A stretch of DNA of 64,000 nucleotides from contig JAYKAV010002788.1 of assembly GCA_035582835.1 (NCBI GenBank), forward strand, positions 986,125 to 1,050,124, given 5' to 3'. Every line of letters begins with the position of its first letter. Positions within the stretch are counted from its first letter, which is position 1. The stretch is from Phoebastria nigripes (lineage: Eukaryota > Chordata > Aves > Procellariiformes > Diomedeidae). The position numbers were made by a program, and so were the translations under genes. Below the pieces are notes generated by a model. It was not told the origin of the DNA. It saw only the letters and a list, made by a program, of their open reading frames with translations, and did no database searches. Below are positions 38,798 through 50,900 of the stretch, piece after piece.

Positions 38798-38939
38798 ATG
38801 ACGTCCCTCGCGGAGCAGCTGAAGCGGCTGGCCCTCCCCCAGAATGATCCCAGCCTCCTCAACCGCAGCGAAGTAGCGTCGCTGCTGTTCAGTGGCAAGG
38901 AAGCCGCTAGTATTGACAGAGACACGTTTTTTGCGATCG
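38798..38939 (+). CDS. HEATR1: HEATR1 coding exon 1
   Basis: Encodes residues 1-47 plus one base, with [27 protein letters not shown] and IDRDTFFAI. The exon itself probably starts at 38,761 after a pyrimidine-rich acceptor, giving 37 untranslated bases before the ATG. It ends ATC G before GTGAGT, a strong donor. Confidence 0.95.
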
Positions 38940-41900
38940 GTGAGTTTGGCTGTTTAGATGCCAGTGATTTTAAAAATCATCTGTCCAAAAAACAGCTGGA
39001 GAAAGATAAATGGGAAAGGCAAACCCACATTCAAAAAAGGCCAAAAGGATAGCTCAAGAAACTACAGGCTGGTCAGCATCACTCCGATCCATGGGAAGAT
39101 CATGGAGCAGGTCCTCTTGGAGCACATTTGTGGGCACGTGAAGGGTAGGGTGATTGGGAAGAGTCAGGGGCCCCAAGGTGGTCAAGGGCTGGAGAATCTG
39201 CCCTGTAAGGGGAGGCTGGTGGGAGGAAGGTCTCTGGTCTCATTCAGTCTGGAGAAGAGAAGGCTTTGAGGGGTCTAATAGCAGCCTGCCAATACCTGTG
39301 AGGAAGCTTCAAGAAGATGGGTCAGGCTGTCCAGAGGAATGCATGGCTGGAGGACAGGAGACAGTGGGCATAAGTTGAAACAACAGAGGTTCAAACTGGA
39401 TATAAGGAAAAGCATTTCCACCGTGAGGACAGTCAAGCAGTTGAACAGGTTGTCCAGGGAGGTTGTGCTCTCCATCCTTTTGAAAACCCCAACTGGATAA
39501 TGCCCTGAGCAACCTGGTCTGATTTCAGGGCTAACCCTGCTTTGGGCAGGGCCTTGGACTAGAGATCTCCCAAAGTCCCTTCCAACCTGAATTCTGTGAT
39601 TTCATGAAAACATGCTGGCACCCTGCTCTTCGGTAACTTTATGGCCACTAATAATGTAAAGTGGCAAAAGCCATTGCTGTGTTTGCACACTTCAAATCCT
39701 TTGTGCTTACCTCTTTCCATTTTTGTATAGAACTTTACCCAGGAATGTGATACTTCTTGAATAAGAAAGCTGTTTTCTAAAACCAGAAAGATTGATATCA
39801 TATATCGATTTTAAGTGACAAGATTGTAGATATATATGTCTTTGATGGAACACAGATTATTTTTTAGTTTCTTAAATAGTTACTATAGAACTGCTGCATA
39901 TAATCATTTGTCTCTTCCATATTTCAGCCAGCTGCCTGGTTTCTTTATTTCAGCTGAAGTTGTCTGCTTTGTGCTTAGCCATTAAGATTTACAAGCTTGT
40001 GTAAAATAAAGAAATAATTCCAATGGTTCTCCAGTGGTGTACATGGAATATTGCATTTCAGTTTTTTCAGAAAGGTATATTTGCTTGCTTTGCCCGTATA
40101 AAATCAGAATAATTTTGGCTGGAAGGGACCTCTGAAGGTTATTTGGTACTAGCCCAACTGAGCTCAGGGCTAGTTAGCTCAGGTTGCTCAGGCCTGTGTT
40201 CAGCTGAGTTTGAGGATGGAGGTTTCATGGTCTCTGATCCAATACTGGGGCTCTGATCCAGTGTTTGACCACCCCAGTGTTTAAAAAAAAATAATCAATC
40301 CATACATTGACTTGGAATTTCCTGTGTTCCAGCTTGCATCTGTTGCCTCCCATCCTTCCATTGTGCACTTCTGAGAAGAGTCTGGCTACATCTTGATAAC
40401 CTGCACTATATCCCATTAAGTAGTTGCAGACAGCAGGAAGATTTCCTTTTGACTCTCGCTTCTCCAGGATGAACAAACCCAGTTCCTCCTTTTCCTTGTT
40501 TGTCATTTTCCAGTCCCTTGACCACCTTAGTGTTCCTCTGCTGGACTCACACCCATATGTCAATGTTTTTCTTCTGCGGATGAGCTCAAAATTGTACACA
40601 GTACTCCAGATGCAATCTCACAAATGGAGGGGACAGTTCACCTCCCTCAGCCTGCTGGCTACGCTCTTGCTAATACAGCCCAGGATGCTGCTGGCCTTCA
40701 TTGCTGCAAGAGCACACTGCTGACACTCGTTAATGTTCTTTTTCTTCATCAGTTAAGAAATACTTTTAAGTGTAGCAAAAGTTTTGGTCTTAGACCTGTT
40801 TACTATTTGGTTTGCTTTGCTTAGTGAGGATAACATATACCAGTATAGCAAAGAAGTTGGATATGCCAGTGAGGAGGTAGGTGGGTAGGACTGGTGAATA
40901 AAACTGTTGCGTTTAAAGCATTCTTCCATTTTTTTCCACAGGATGCACTGGCTTAGAAGAGCTGATGGGGATTGATCCTTCATTTGAAGTGTTCCAGTCC
41001 AGTTTGTTTAGTTCCACGTCCAAAGGCCTGGAACGCAGTGTTCAGTCTAAAGCAGTAAATCAGCAGCTGAATAAGAATATTTCATTGTTCCTGATTCACC
41101 TGTCCCCTTACTTTATGCTTAAGCCAGCCCAGAAGTGCCTTGAATGGCTGATTCACAGGTAATCCATTGAATATCCTACATGTCAATAGATAAGGCTACT
41201 AGAAATGCCAGATTTTTTTTCCCTGATGAGAAAAACTTTGAATAATTTTTCTTTAGTTTTCTGAAAATACAGGTTAAAATGTTAAAAATACCCATTTAGG
41301 CGTAGTCTTTGTGGGGCCAGGTGTTCTTTGCCANTTAGATTTTTGTCTTTTGATAAATTTCTGTGAAAATTTTGATCTGTCATGATATTCTATATAAAAG
41401 CAATTATTTCCTTGCCTGGCTTTCACCAAATTTGCCCGGCTCTGGCCATCTTACAGAGGATCTAGGGAGGCGTTTATGTAATATGCTTTTAGAAATGGGC
41501 TGTGTAAAATAACTAATTTTCAATATTAACTGTGAACCATGAATAGCATGCCCTTGTATTATAACATGAGCTAAGTATTCTTATTTCAAGGTTATGTAGG
41601 AAAGTGTGAAGAAAAAACAAACCAAGTATTTTGTGAAGTGATGTTGTATTTACTTATATAAATTAACCTACCCAGATGCAGAAAGTATAATATTTCATGT
41701 CACGAAAAAGTGAGTGATTTTGTTGATACAACCTTTGAATCACAATTTTTTTAATATATGTATTATACTGAAATTCATACTAGATTATTGTAATGTCTGG
41801 TTTAATATTGAAATCTGTGCAGAAGAAACTAAGGTAATCTTAAGTCCTATAGGGACCTAAAATTATTGAGAGTGAGGAAAAAAATTGCTAGCACTGTTTC

Positions 41901-44900
41901 TTTCCTCTAGCACATACAGGCTAGTGGCCACCTTGGGGTTCTGGACTGTAGGTGGACCATATGTCTGAGTCAGTNTGACAGTCATCTCTGGTCTTGCTTA
42001 AAAGCGAGTAAATCAGGTGTTCTGAGAAGAACATGGCTGGGTCTTTTTTTTTTTTACTTGCAGATAATTTTTAACTGTATATATATGTTTTTTCCTTAGA
42101 TTTCACATCCATCTCTACAATCAAGATAGTTTGATTGGTTGTGTTCTGCCATATCATGAGACTAAACTATTTGTGAGAGTTATTCAACTTTTAAATATAA
42201 AAAGCCCCACTCATAAATGGCATTGGATGGATCCAATAAGGGTAAAGTATTTAACAGATGCAAGTTGGGAGAAACATGAGGGATTTTATTAATAATATCG
42301 TGACTCTGTTACTAGGTTTGTGAATATGGTCCACCTGTTCATGTGGTTAGTTGTAGAACTGTACTGAAAGATTTAATTGCAGAGGTGAAGGCTGGATGCC
42401 CACCTGTTATTTCTGCTGTCTTTCTTTAAATGTAAAGTTAATTATAAAAAGCTTTGATTGTAATTACTCTTTGTTTTGGCAAAGTTAAAGTATGCTTTTA
42501 AGGTGCAAGTATTTGCTACTGCTAGGAGGATATATCAATTACTAAAATACATGTTTATTTGAATATAGATTATATGTAATGCTCTTCGTCATCTGTCTTA
42601 ATGTAGATACAAAAAATTCCAGAGGTATGTGTGGGTTTCCATTACTTATTTCAATTTAAATGGTGTTAACTGATCAGTAGGATTAATTTGGAGATTATAT
42701 TAATTTTTACTTTGGGTGTTTCACTTTACCCTTAAGTATTCTAATTTTACTTTTTTCACCATGTAAAGAAACCAGGAGTCCCACTGGCAAGGGGTACTGT
42801 CATTACACACTGCTACAAAGACCTGGATTTCATGGATTTCATCTGCAGGCTGGTGGCAAAATCTGTGAAGGTTGTTCATTTATTCTAGAACATTATTTGT
42901 TTGTTGTCACTTGGTTTTCCCCATCTTTGTATTTGTATACTATTATGCTATTTACTAATATTTTAAATTACATATCAAATAGTAAAAGGAGTCATTTATT
43001 AGTAAACAATATGAAAATTTCTTTTCTTATTATTTGTATAGATGACAGTCTATCAGAAATTCTTATAAGGAAGTGGCTGAGAACCAATGAGCCATGACAA
43101 AACAATTTGGCAATACTGTATTGCTTCAAAGTACTTCATTGTCTTAATTTCTTTTATAAAATCATTCCGGCTATTAGTTTGTAACTGTGCTTTGAATTTG
43201 GGTATCTCTTTTGGGGGTTGTCATGGGTGTTTTAAATGTACATCTTCAAATATTAAGGAGAACTTAAAATTGAGAATGTTAGAAGGTGAGCGGATTTATT
43301 TGTTTTTTCAGTTAATGTCAAATAGAGAACTAGTTTTATAGACTCAGAAGGGTAAGATGCACGACAGTTCCAATTATTTAGAGAACTAGAATGCACGTAC
43401 TGTCAAACTAAGCAAAGCACACACAATAGCAGTGTTTGTTCACAGATGTAGTAGGGGGTGTTAAACATATACCAGTCAGCTTCTTGGCTGTCCAGTTCTC
43501 AGTCTTGAGCATTACACCAAAATCACAAGTGATTTAGGTTACCTTATTATGATTAACTACAGTAGCTGAGGAATAGCACCCATTTCCTTCTGCCTTGTCT
43601 GCAAGGGGGAGCAGTAACCTCTGGTGAGGGTTACTGCTAGGAGGAGGCGATGACCTAAGTTGTGCCAGCAGGAGCTGGTAGAGCTTACATGCTGGAGTTC
43701 TGAGATTTTGCTGGTTGGGGGGAGGCTGTTTGTGTGTTTCCACTTTTCCTGATGTCTGAACAACTGATTTTTCTGTGGTCCAGGTCTTTTCAGAGTGTCC
43801 TGGCAACTCAGCTCAATTGAGAGTTCTTCTTGTTTTTTATGCCTCCACCATTGTATCAGCTCTTGGAGCCGCAGAGAAGATAACAGACACTATAGTCTCT
43901 ATGCTGCTCCCTTACATCCAAAAGGTAGATGAAGCTTTGTTTTCCTTCCTGTGTGATGAAGTGTACTGTGTTGTGCCAACATGCTTTCTGCAGATAACAT
44001 TTAAGACATGCTATCTGAAATGTATTGTACCGCTCTTAGCCTGATTTGAAACATCAGGCAGTGAAGGTCCATGAATAATAATGTTTTTTCACACCTCAGA
44101 TGAGCACTTTAAGAACTCTGTTTCCTACTCTGCATGAGGAATGGAGCTGTGAGAAATGGATACATAGTTTGAATGAACCTCTTTGTCTTAGAGACTTATC
44201 GTGCTAAACAATGAGGAAATGGAGTCAGGGTAGACAGCCTGCTTTAATACCCTCTTTCCTCCAGGATTGTTGCTCTGTTAACAAACAGCAGCAGTTAATG
44301 AATGTGTCTTCTGTATGTGTGCACCCTGCATGACAGCTTTTTCTTCTTGAAAACTGATTTTATAGATCCCTCAAAAGTTAACATGTGGAGAAGAAGGTAG
44401 TGTGATTCCATGGGTGTCAGAATGAAAATGATTTTTATGTTAATGTACTTTTTTTTTTTAATTTGTGTGTGTGTGTGTGTGTTAAAAAAATCCACCTTTA
44501 TCTCTTTTCCTAGGGCTTGAAATCCTCTGTAGAGGATTACAGAGCTGCAACATACATGATAATCTGCCAGATGACAGTAAAAGTGACAGTGGAGACTTCC
44601 TTGGTACATTCCTTGATGTTACAGATAAGCAAGACATTATCTAAAGGACCGTCATTAGTCAGGGACGGGGTGGCGTGCTTGAACCTACTTCTACAAACTC
44701 AGAAAGGAGACAAACTTGGGAAAAAGTAAGTCTACATGAATTGAGTTTTCCCACTTTTTAAAATCTCAGACTGCACTTTGATGAGTTGAATTTTTTTATC
44801 CTCCTCATTAAAGGGATACTTTCCTATGAGAAATTTTGGTAGTTGACATTTCAAAGGGCTTGGAAGTTTCTTTGGCTTACTTTGAAAATTTGTATGCTCG

Positions 44901-47900
44901 CTACAGCTAAGGAGTCTCAGTGGTGCAAGTCTGTCATCTTTTGGTCCCTGTCCTGCCACTTCCCTCAGTAAAGGATTGCTGTCAATGTGCAAAACTGAAC
45001 CCTGCCAGTAAGAGGTTTTCTTGAAAGTGGGAATCCTGGAAAAGAAGCCAGCATAATAATGGTAGCGCAAATTTGAGGTTATTTGAATAGCTTGGAAAAA
45101 AGTTCTGTCCCTTCAATGGAAGGGCTTTGAGTTCATATAGTTTATAACACCTGAAGTGTAAGTGCTTCTATACCACCACTTCTTTGGTCCCACAAGTCAG
45201 GTGTTCTTCTGGAAGTACATGTAGTATTTCAGTATTTCCCATCGATCTGTCTGCCCTGCCCTGATACAGTTAGCTAGTGCTGTTAACGTGCAGTTGAATA
45301 CGGTGATGGAAGTCCCACATGCTACAGGGAGTTTGCTTGCTGGCAGAGAGGTTAGCGTCGGTGTTCCAATAGAATAAATCTTTGCTGGGATAAGTATAGT
45401 GATTACCTTCCAGATACTTGAACACCATCATAGAAGAGGAAAATGGGTTAAAAGCTAAGGTTTGGGGAACTAAGGACAGGCATGCTTGAGGCATTGTGCA
45501 GCATCCAGTCAGGTGGATATAGAAGGAGACAAGATGAGAGAAACTTTTTATTAGCAGGAAGGGAAATTGCTTCTACTCTCTTTGAGGATCTCCTGTCATT
45601 GAGCTATTATTTCTCCTCCCTTCTTTTTGCTGCCACTGGGTAATAGATATGCTCCTTGCAATGTGAGGATATCTCTTCATGCAATCCATACAAGTATTTT
45701 TTCTTGTACTAACAACTTCGCAAAGACATAGGTATGTTCACTGTGCCATTGCAGCAGCTGTGCTCAACATGACTGGCAGTACCCTGTTTTCTTCTTGGAT
45801 ATTAAATGTGCCAATAAACCTCTGGCAATAAGGAATTGGAACCCTTTGAATCTGTTCAGCATTTGTTTACAATGAGGCTGTTACCTGATGCTGAAAATTG
45901 AATCCTTAGGAAGTCTGCATGGTTTGAAAGTGTTGGTAACCGAGATGAGCATACATACTTTTTTTTTTTATTTCCCTGTTCCATTGTGCAGGCCATTTAA
46001 TTATCTGTGCAAAACCCCAGAACTGGTAACACTTTTGCAAGGCCTTTCAGCAGGCTATGATATCTCGCCTCTTCTGCATTACCTGTTGCCTCACCTTGTT
46101 TGCGCTGTCATGAAAAGTGAAACAGGTAAGTTAGCATACATTTTTACAATTTTGTTGAGTCTTATGGACAGGTGGCTGTTGTCAGTGTCGTAGCTGTGTA
46201 ATTTTAATTGCTTCTGCCTTTAAAACTGTGCCAGTACATGTGAAGACCTGATTGAGCTTTTGTGTGTGTGTTGCTTTTTGGTTTTCCAGGTCCTACAGAG
46301 GAGGCTATTTTAGGCATTGTTATATATATCGCTTTGATTTACATGTTGATTTGCAGTATTTCAGCAGTAACTTAGTTTTGATGTATGAAATTTCTGACTC
46401 TTAGAGATGTATTGTAGTACTGCAAAATAATTTTTAGGTACATTACATGTAGTCCATATGTAGTTTGAGATCTATGTTTACCTGGTGAATTAAATGTGCC
46501 TGGGAATGGTCCAGGACAGCGAGGCTGATGGCATGCAGTAGTAGCTTGTGTCTGCACTAGTAAGTCTGTTTGCACTGTGGACTTGTGACTGCCAAATCAT
46601 GTCTGGGAAAGCTCTTTTGTTGAAAAGGGACAGATTCACGCCAGGGAATGCTGTAGGGAGTTGCTGGCACAGGTTGTGGTAGCAGGTCTGGAACGTTCCA
46701 AAGCATACTTGAATTTATTGGTAGCAATACAGCCTTTGGCATTTTAATGACATTGGTATAAAGCATTGCTAACAGCACACGGAGAGTTAGTGCTAGTAAT
46801 CAATGAACTGTGGTCTTCAAGTTGTGCGCTTGGTTCACCAGATGATGATGCCCATACAAGCTATTAACTTTAATCAGTATGAGGGTGTTATTCTCAAACT
46901 ATTGTTCATCTTTTATGATTACACATGTCCTTAGAGGAACAAGAAGAATCTGAGGAGACACAGAATCAGATTTACATCAGACATCTTGAAGCTATTCTTC
47001 AGAGTATACCACTGGAAAAGGATTTAGATCACCTGTTGGCTTCGTGAGTTAACTTCAATTATTGTTCTTCTGCAGTACTACAGTCATTTCTGGTTTAATA
47101 ACAACTAATTCCTGACAATGGCATTAGCATTATATGAACATGTTTTTCTGAGTTCATAAGTTAACTCCAAACCTGGATTTTGAAACTGAAACATTCGGTA
47201 ATCCAGAAGAGCCATGCTTTTAGCACTTGTGGGAGTACTTGTGGGACAGAGTGAAACTTGAGGCCAGGAGCAAATCTGTACTTGCAATAAGTAATGCATA
47301 TTAATCCTAACCTGTTTAGCAGTGTGCTTTATAACATTAATGAAAACTGTACTATCAAAAAAATGGTGCCTTTTTCTTTTGTTTGTAATTTTAGCACGTT
47401 TCTTGAAGAGTTCATCTCCTATGGTACAGAGATTGAATCTAATCCCACCAAAATGGCTGCACTCAATCAAAAGATGCTTCCTCTTATCAGACTTCTTGAG
47501 AGAAAGTAAGTTCCATTTTTCTTTGACAGACCCACAATCTGTAGAGTGGTGGTCAGCTGTGATATTGGCTTATTGGGTGTAGTAAGCACAATATTCTTGG
47601 CCAAATAAATACAGTAAAAATAACTGACTCCTAATCTTTGTCCAAATTTTATTTTACTGATCTGTCCTTATATATTTTGTTATCACTGTAATACATGGAC
47701 ACAGACCTGCTGGCTTTGTACAACTGTTTGCTGTGTAGCATGACCTTTTCTGCTCATTATTTATCCTAGTGGTCTGCATATCGTTCATCTGTGTTAAGAC
47801 ATAATGGTTGATTGCCTTTGCAAAGCTACTTAAAGTAGCTGGTTCAGATGAGTGCGTGTGCATTTAGCTTCCTTGTATTTCCCTGTATTTCTCTAGTAAA

Positions 47901-50900
47901 TACATGTTCTTCTGTAATGCTCTGTGGAAAATGTTGGGGGTTTTGTCTGTTGGCAGATATCCTAAAGCCTTAGACTCTGTGTTGGAGAAGCATCTGGAAG
48001 ATTGCACAGATGAGGCTGACCAAAATCTTTTTCACCAATTTATTTCCCTTTCATTAAGCTGTGGCAAATACAAGGTAGGTAGAAGCTCAGTTCGTGATCC
48101 TAGCTCTTATCTGGTTATACTGTCAGAAGGCTGATATTTTGGCAAAGTTCTGCTCTCTCTTCTTCTTTCTAAACAAAACCTCTACCATTGCCACAAAAAA
48201 AACCCCACCTTACTTAAATGTGATTGGGGGGGGGGGTTGATCAAAACTGTAGTAAAATCAAAAGCTATCAGATCTTTTAAGTTCATGTTTATCATGAATA
48301 GTCATGATTGTGAGCTTTTTTTAATGGTTAAAATTTATACATTTCCACCTGCCCCGATTGCTATCAATGATTTTTTTCCTTAGGAACATGGCCACTACAT
48401 ATACTGTAGTGGTCGATAAGGACAACATGGTGGTGCCCAGCAAGGCCTCATCTTACTTAAAGATTTTGTCAGTGTAAGAGGTGTCTGTTTTGGGAAAGTT
48501 GACAAACAACTTTGTCGATCTTGAGAGAAGGTGGCTCGGTCCTTTTTGTTGCATTGATTTTATGAATGTTTACAGTCAGTAACATGGAAGAATAGAGTGA
48601 CTACAGAGTTCTTCCTGTGCATTTCTGAAGAGCAATTGAAACTCAGCCTAACACAGAATAACCATGAGTGCAACAGATCTGTCCGAGGAATTTATTATTA
48701 AGAGATGGTTAGTATTATGACTGTTGTTTGTAATGATTGAAAGACTGAAAGCACTTAGGAAAAGATGCTAAACTACATATGGAAGTGCTTCATGTATTTT
48801 TGTACTGATTTAATGAAGGCACAGATTCTGTGACTGAATAACAAGTGGATTAACAGAAAAACAAGGCACGCAGAACAAAGGCATATGACTCTCTTCTAGC
48901 CTTTAAGGTTCCTGAGATAAGTGCACACAATTGGACTGGCAAGGATGCCTTTTTAACAGTTTCTATCTGTGCTCTGTCACACTGACATTGTCACTAGAGC
49001 TTTCTCAGAATCCTTAGATAAGTGTAGTGCTTTTCTAGGACAAAAAGGTGTCTGTGGCTTACTGTACTTTTCAAGCTATATTCNAAAAACTGTCTGCCAA
49101 AGTGAAGAAAACCAAATTTGAAACAGTTACACAACATCATTGTTCTGTAACTGACACTTTTTGGTTCTGAATTATACAGGTTTTATTCTGGTATAAAAAA
49201 TTGCTGAAAGAATTTCTCCTGTTATCCTTATATATACTTAAAGTATTTTTAACATGCAGTGAGTCACTCTGAAATCTGTATTTCAGTTTCTGGAAGACTC
49301 TGATACCTCCCTTCTGCTTAGTTTGAATCATCCTCAGCCAGCTGTGCGGGTCCTGGCTCTTCAGCATTTGAAAGATGTTATTGAAACACCAAAGGTTTGT
49401 GTCCTGAATCTCTCACTTACAGAACTGACTTAACATATGTCGTCTTCAAAAAGCTGTGTGCCAGACATACCAGTTGAAGATGAGTGGTACGTTAAACTAT
49501 TCATATGTCATACTCACTGTTTTTCATGGTGTTTTCAGTAGGCTTCTGTCACCATTTCCCTCTATTCTGGAGTCTGGATGTAGTTCTTTTTTAAAGCTGC
49601 TTGTAGTCTAAGATAAAATCTAAGTTAACGGATACTTTTGTTTTTCTTTCTTTTGTTGTTGAAAGTTAGTCTGCCTGTTATTTGAGGTTTAATTTAGATG
49701 ATGTTACAGCTTTTCTTGTACGAGGATTCAAATATTTCATTAAAAGCCTGTAAATTGTGCTACCAACAAATGATGTTTTTCTTTTGGCTCTTTTTTTCCT
49801 TTATTTTTTCAGGAAGGCTTTGATCAGTCTTTCATAGAAGAAGCAATTTTTGGTCGCCTCAAGGATGACAACAGAGATGTTGTAATGTCTGCTCTCAGTT
49901 CTTTGGAGGTAAGTGTGTATCTTTTGATAAGTCAGGTGAGATTTTAGCTGGTCTTGAATATGTGTGTCTAGAATGTATTCTTTGTAATTCATGGAATCAT
50001 AGAATAGTTTGGATTGGAAGGGACCTTTTAAAGGTCATCTAGTCCAACCCCCCTGCCACGGGCAGGGACATCTTCAACTAGATCAGGTTGCTCAGAGCCC
50101 CGTCCAACCTGACCTTGAATGTTTCCAGGGATCGGGCATTTACCACCTCTCCGGGCAACCTGTTCCGGTGTTCCACCACCCTCATTGTAAAAAATGTCTT
50201 CCTTATATCTCTACCCTCTTTTAGTTTAAAACCATTCCCCCTTGTCCTGTCGCAACAGGCCCTGCTAAAAAGTTTGCCGCCATCTTTCTTATAAGCCCCC
50301 TTTAAGTACTGAAAGGCTGCAATAAGGTCTTCCTGAAGCCTTCTCTTCTCTAGGCTGAACAACCCCAACTCTCTCAGCCTTTCTTCATAGGAGAGGCGTT
50401 CCATCCCCCTGATCATTTTTGTGGCCCTCCTCTGGACCCACTCCAACAGGTCCATGTCTTCCTGTGCTGGGGGGCTCCAGAGATCGACACAGTACTCCAG
50501 GTGGGGTCTCACCAGAGCAGAGTAGAGGGGCAGAATCACCTCCCTCGACCTGCTGGCCACGCTTCTTTTGATGCAGCCCAGGGTACAGTTGGCTTTCTGG
50601 GCTGTGAGCGCGTGTTGCTGGCTCANGTCCAGCTTTTCATCCACCAGTACCCCCAAGTCCTTCTCAGCAGGGCTGCTCTCAATCCCTTCATTGCGCATCC
50701 TGTATTGATCCCGGGGGTTGCCCCAGCCCGTGTGCAGGACGGGCCCACTTCTCAAGCTTGTCCAGGTCCCTCTGGATGGCATCCCTTCCCTCAGGTGTGT
50801 CAACAAATTGCCCTCCTTCTACTCATATCCTTAGTGTACAGCTTTTGTCCTTTAACAGGATGAAGCAGCACAAATTTAGGCAGCTTGTGTTGTTTACCTC

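Noticed and set aside
38274..39052. Long frames of 145 to 175 codons on both strands around the HEATR1 CpG island
   Set aside because: They cover promoter sequence. The only coding part is the HEATR1 start at 38,798, which one frame happens to read into.
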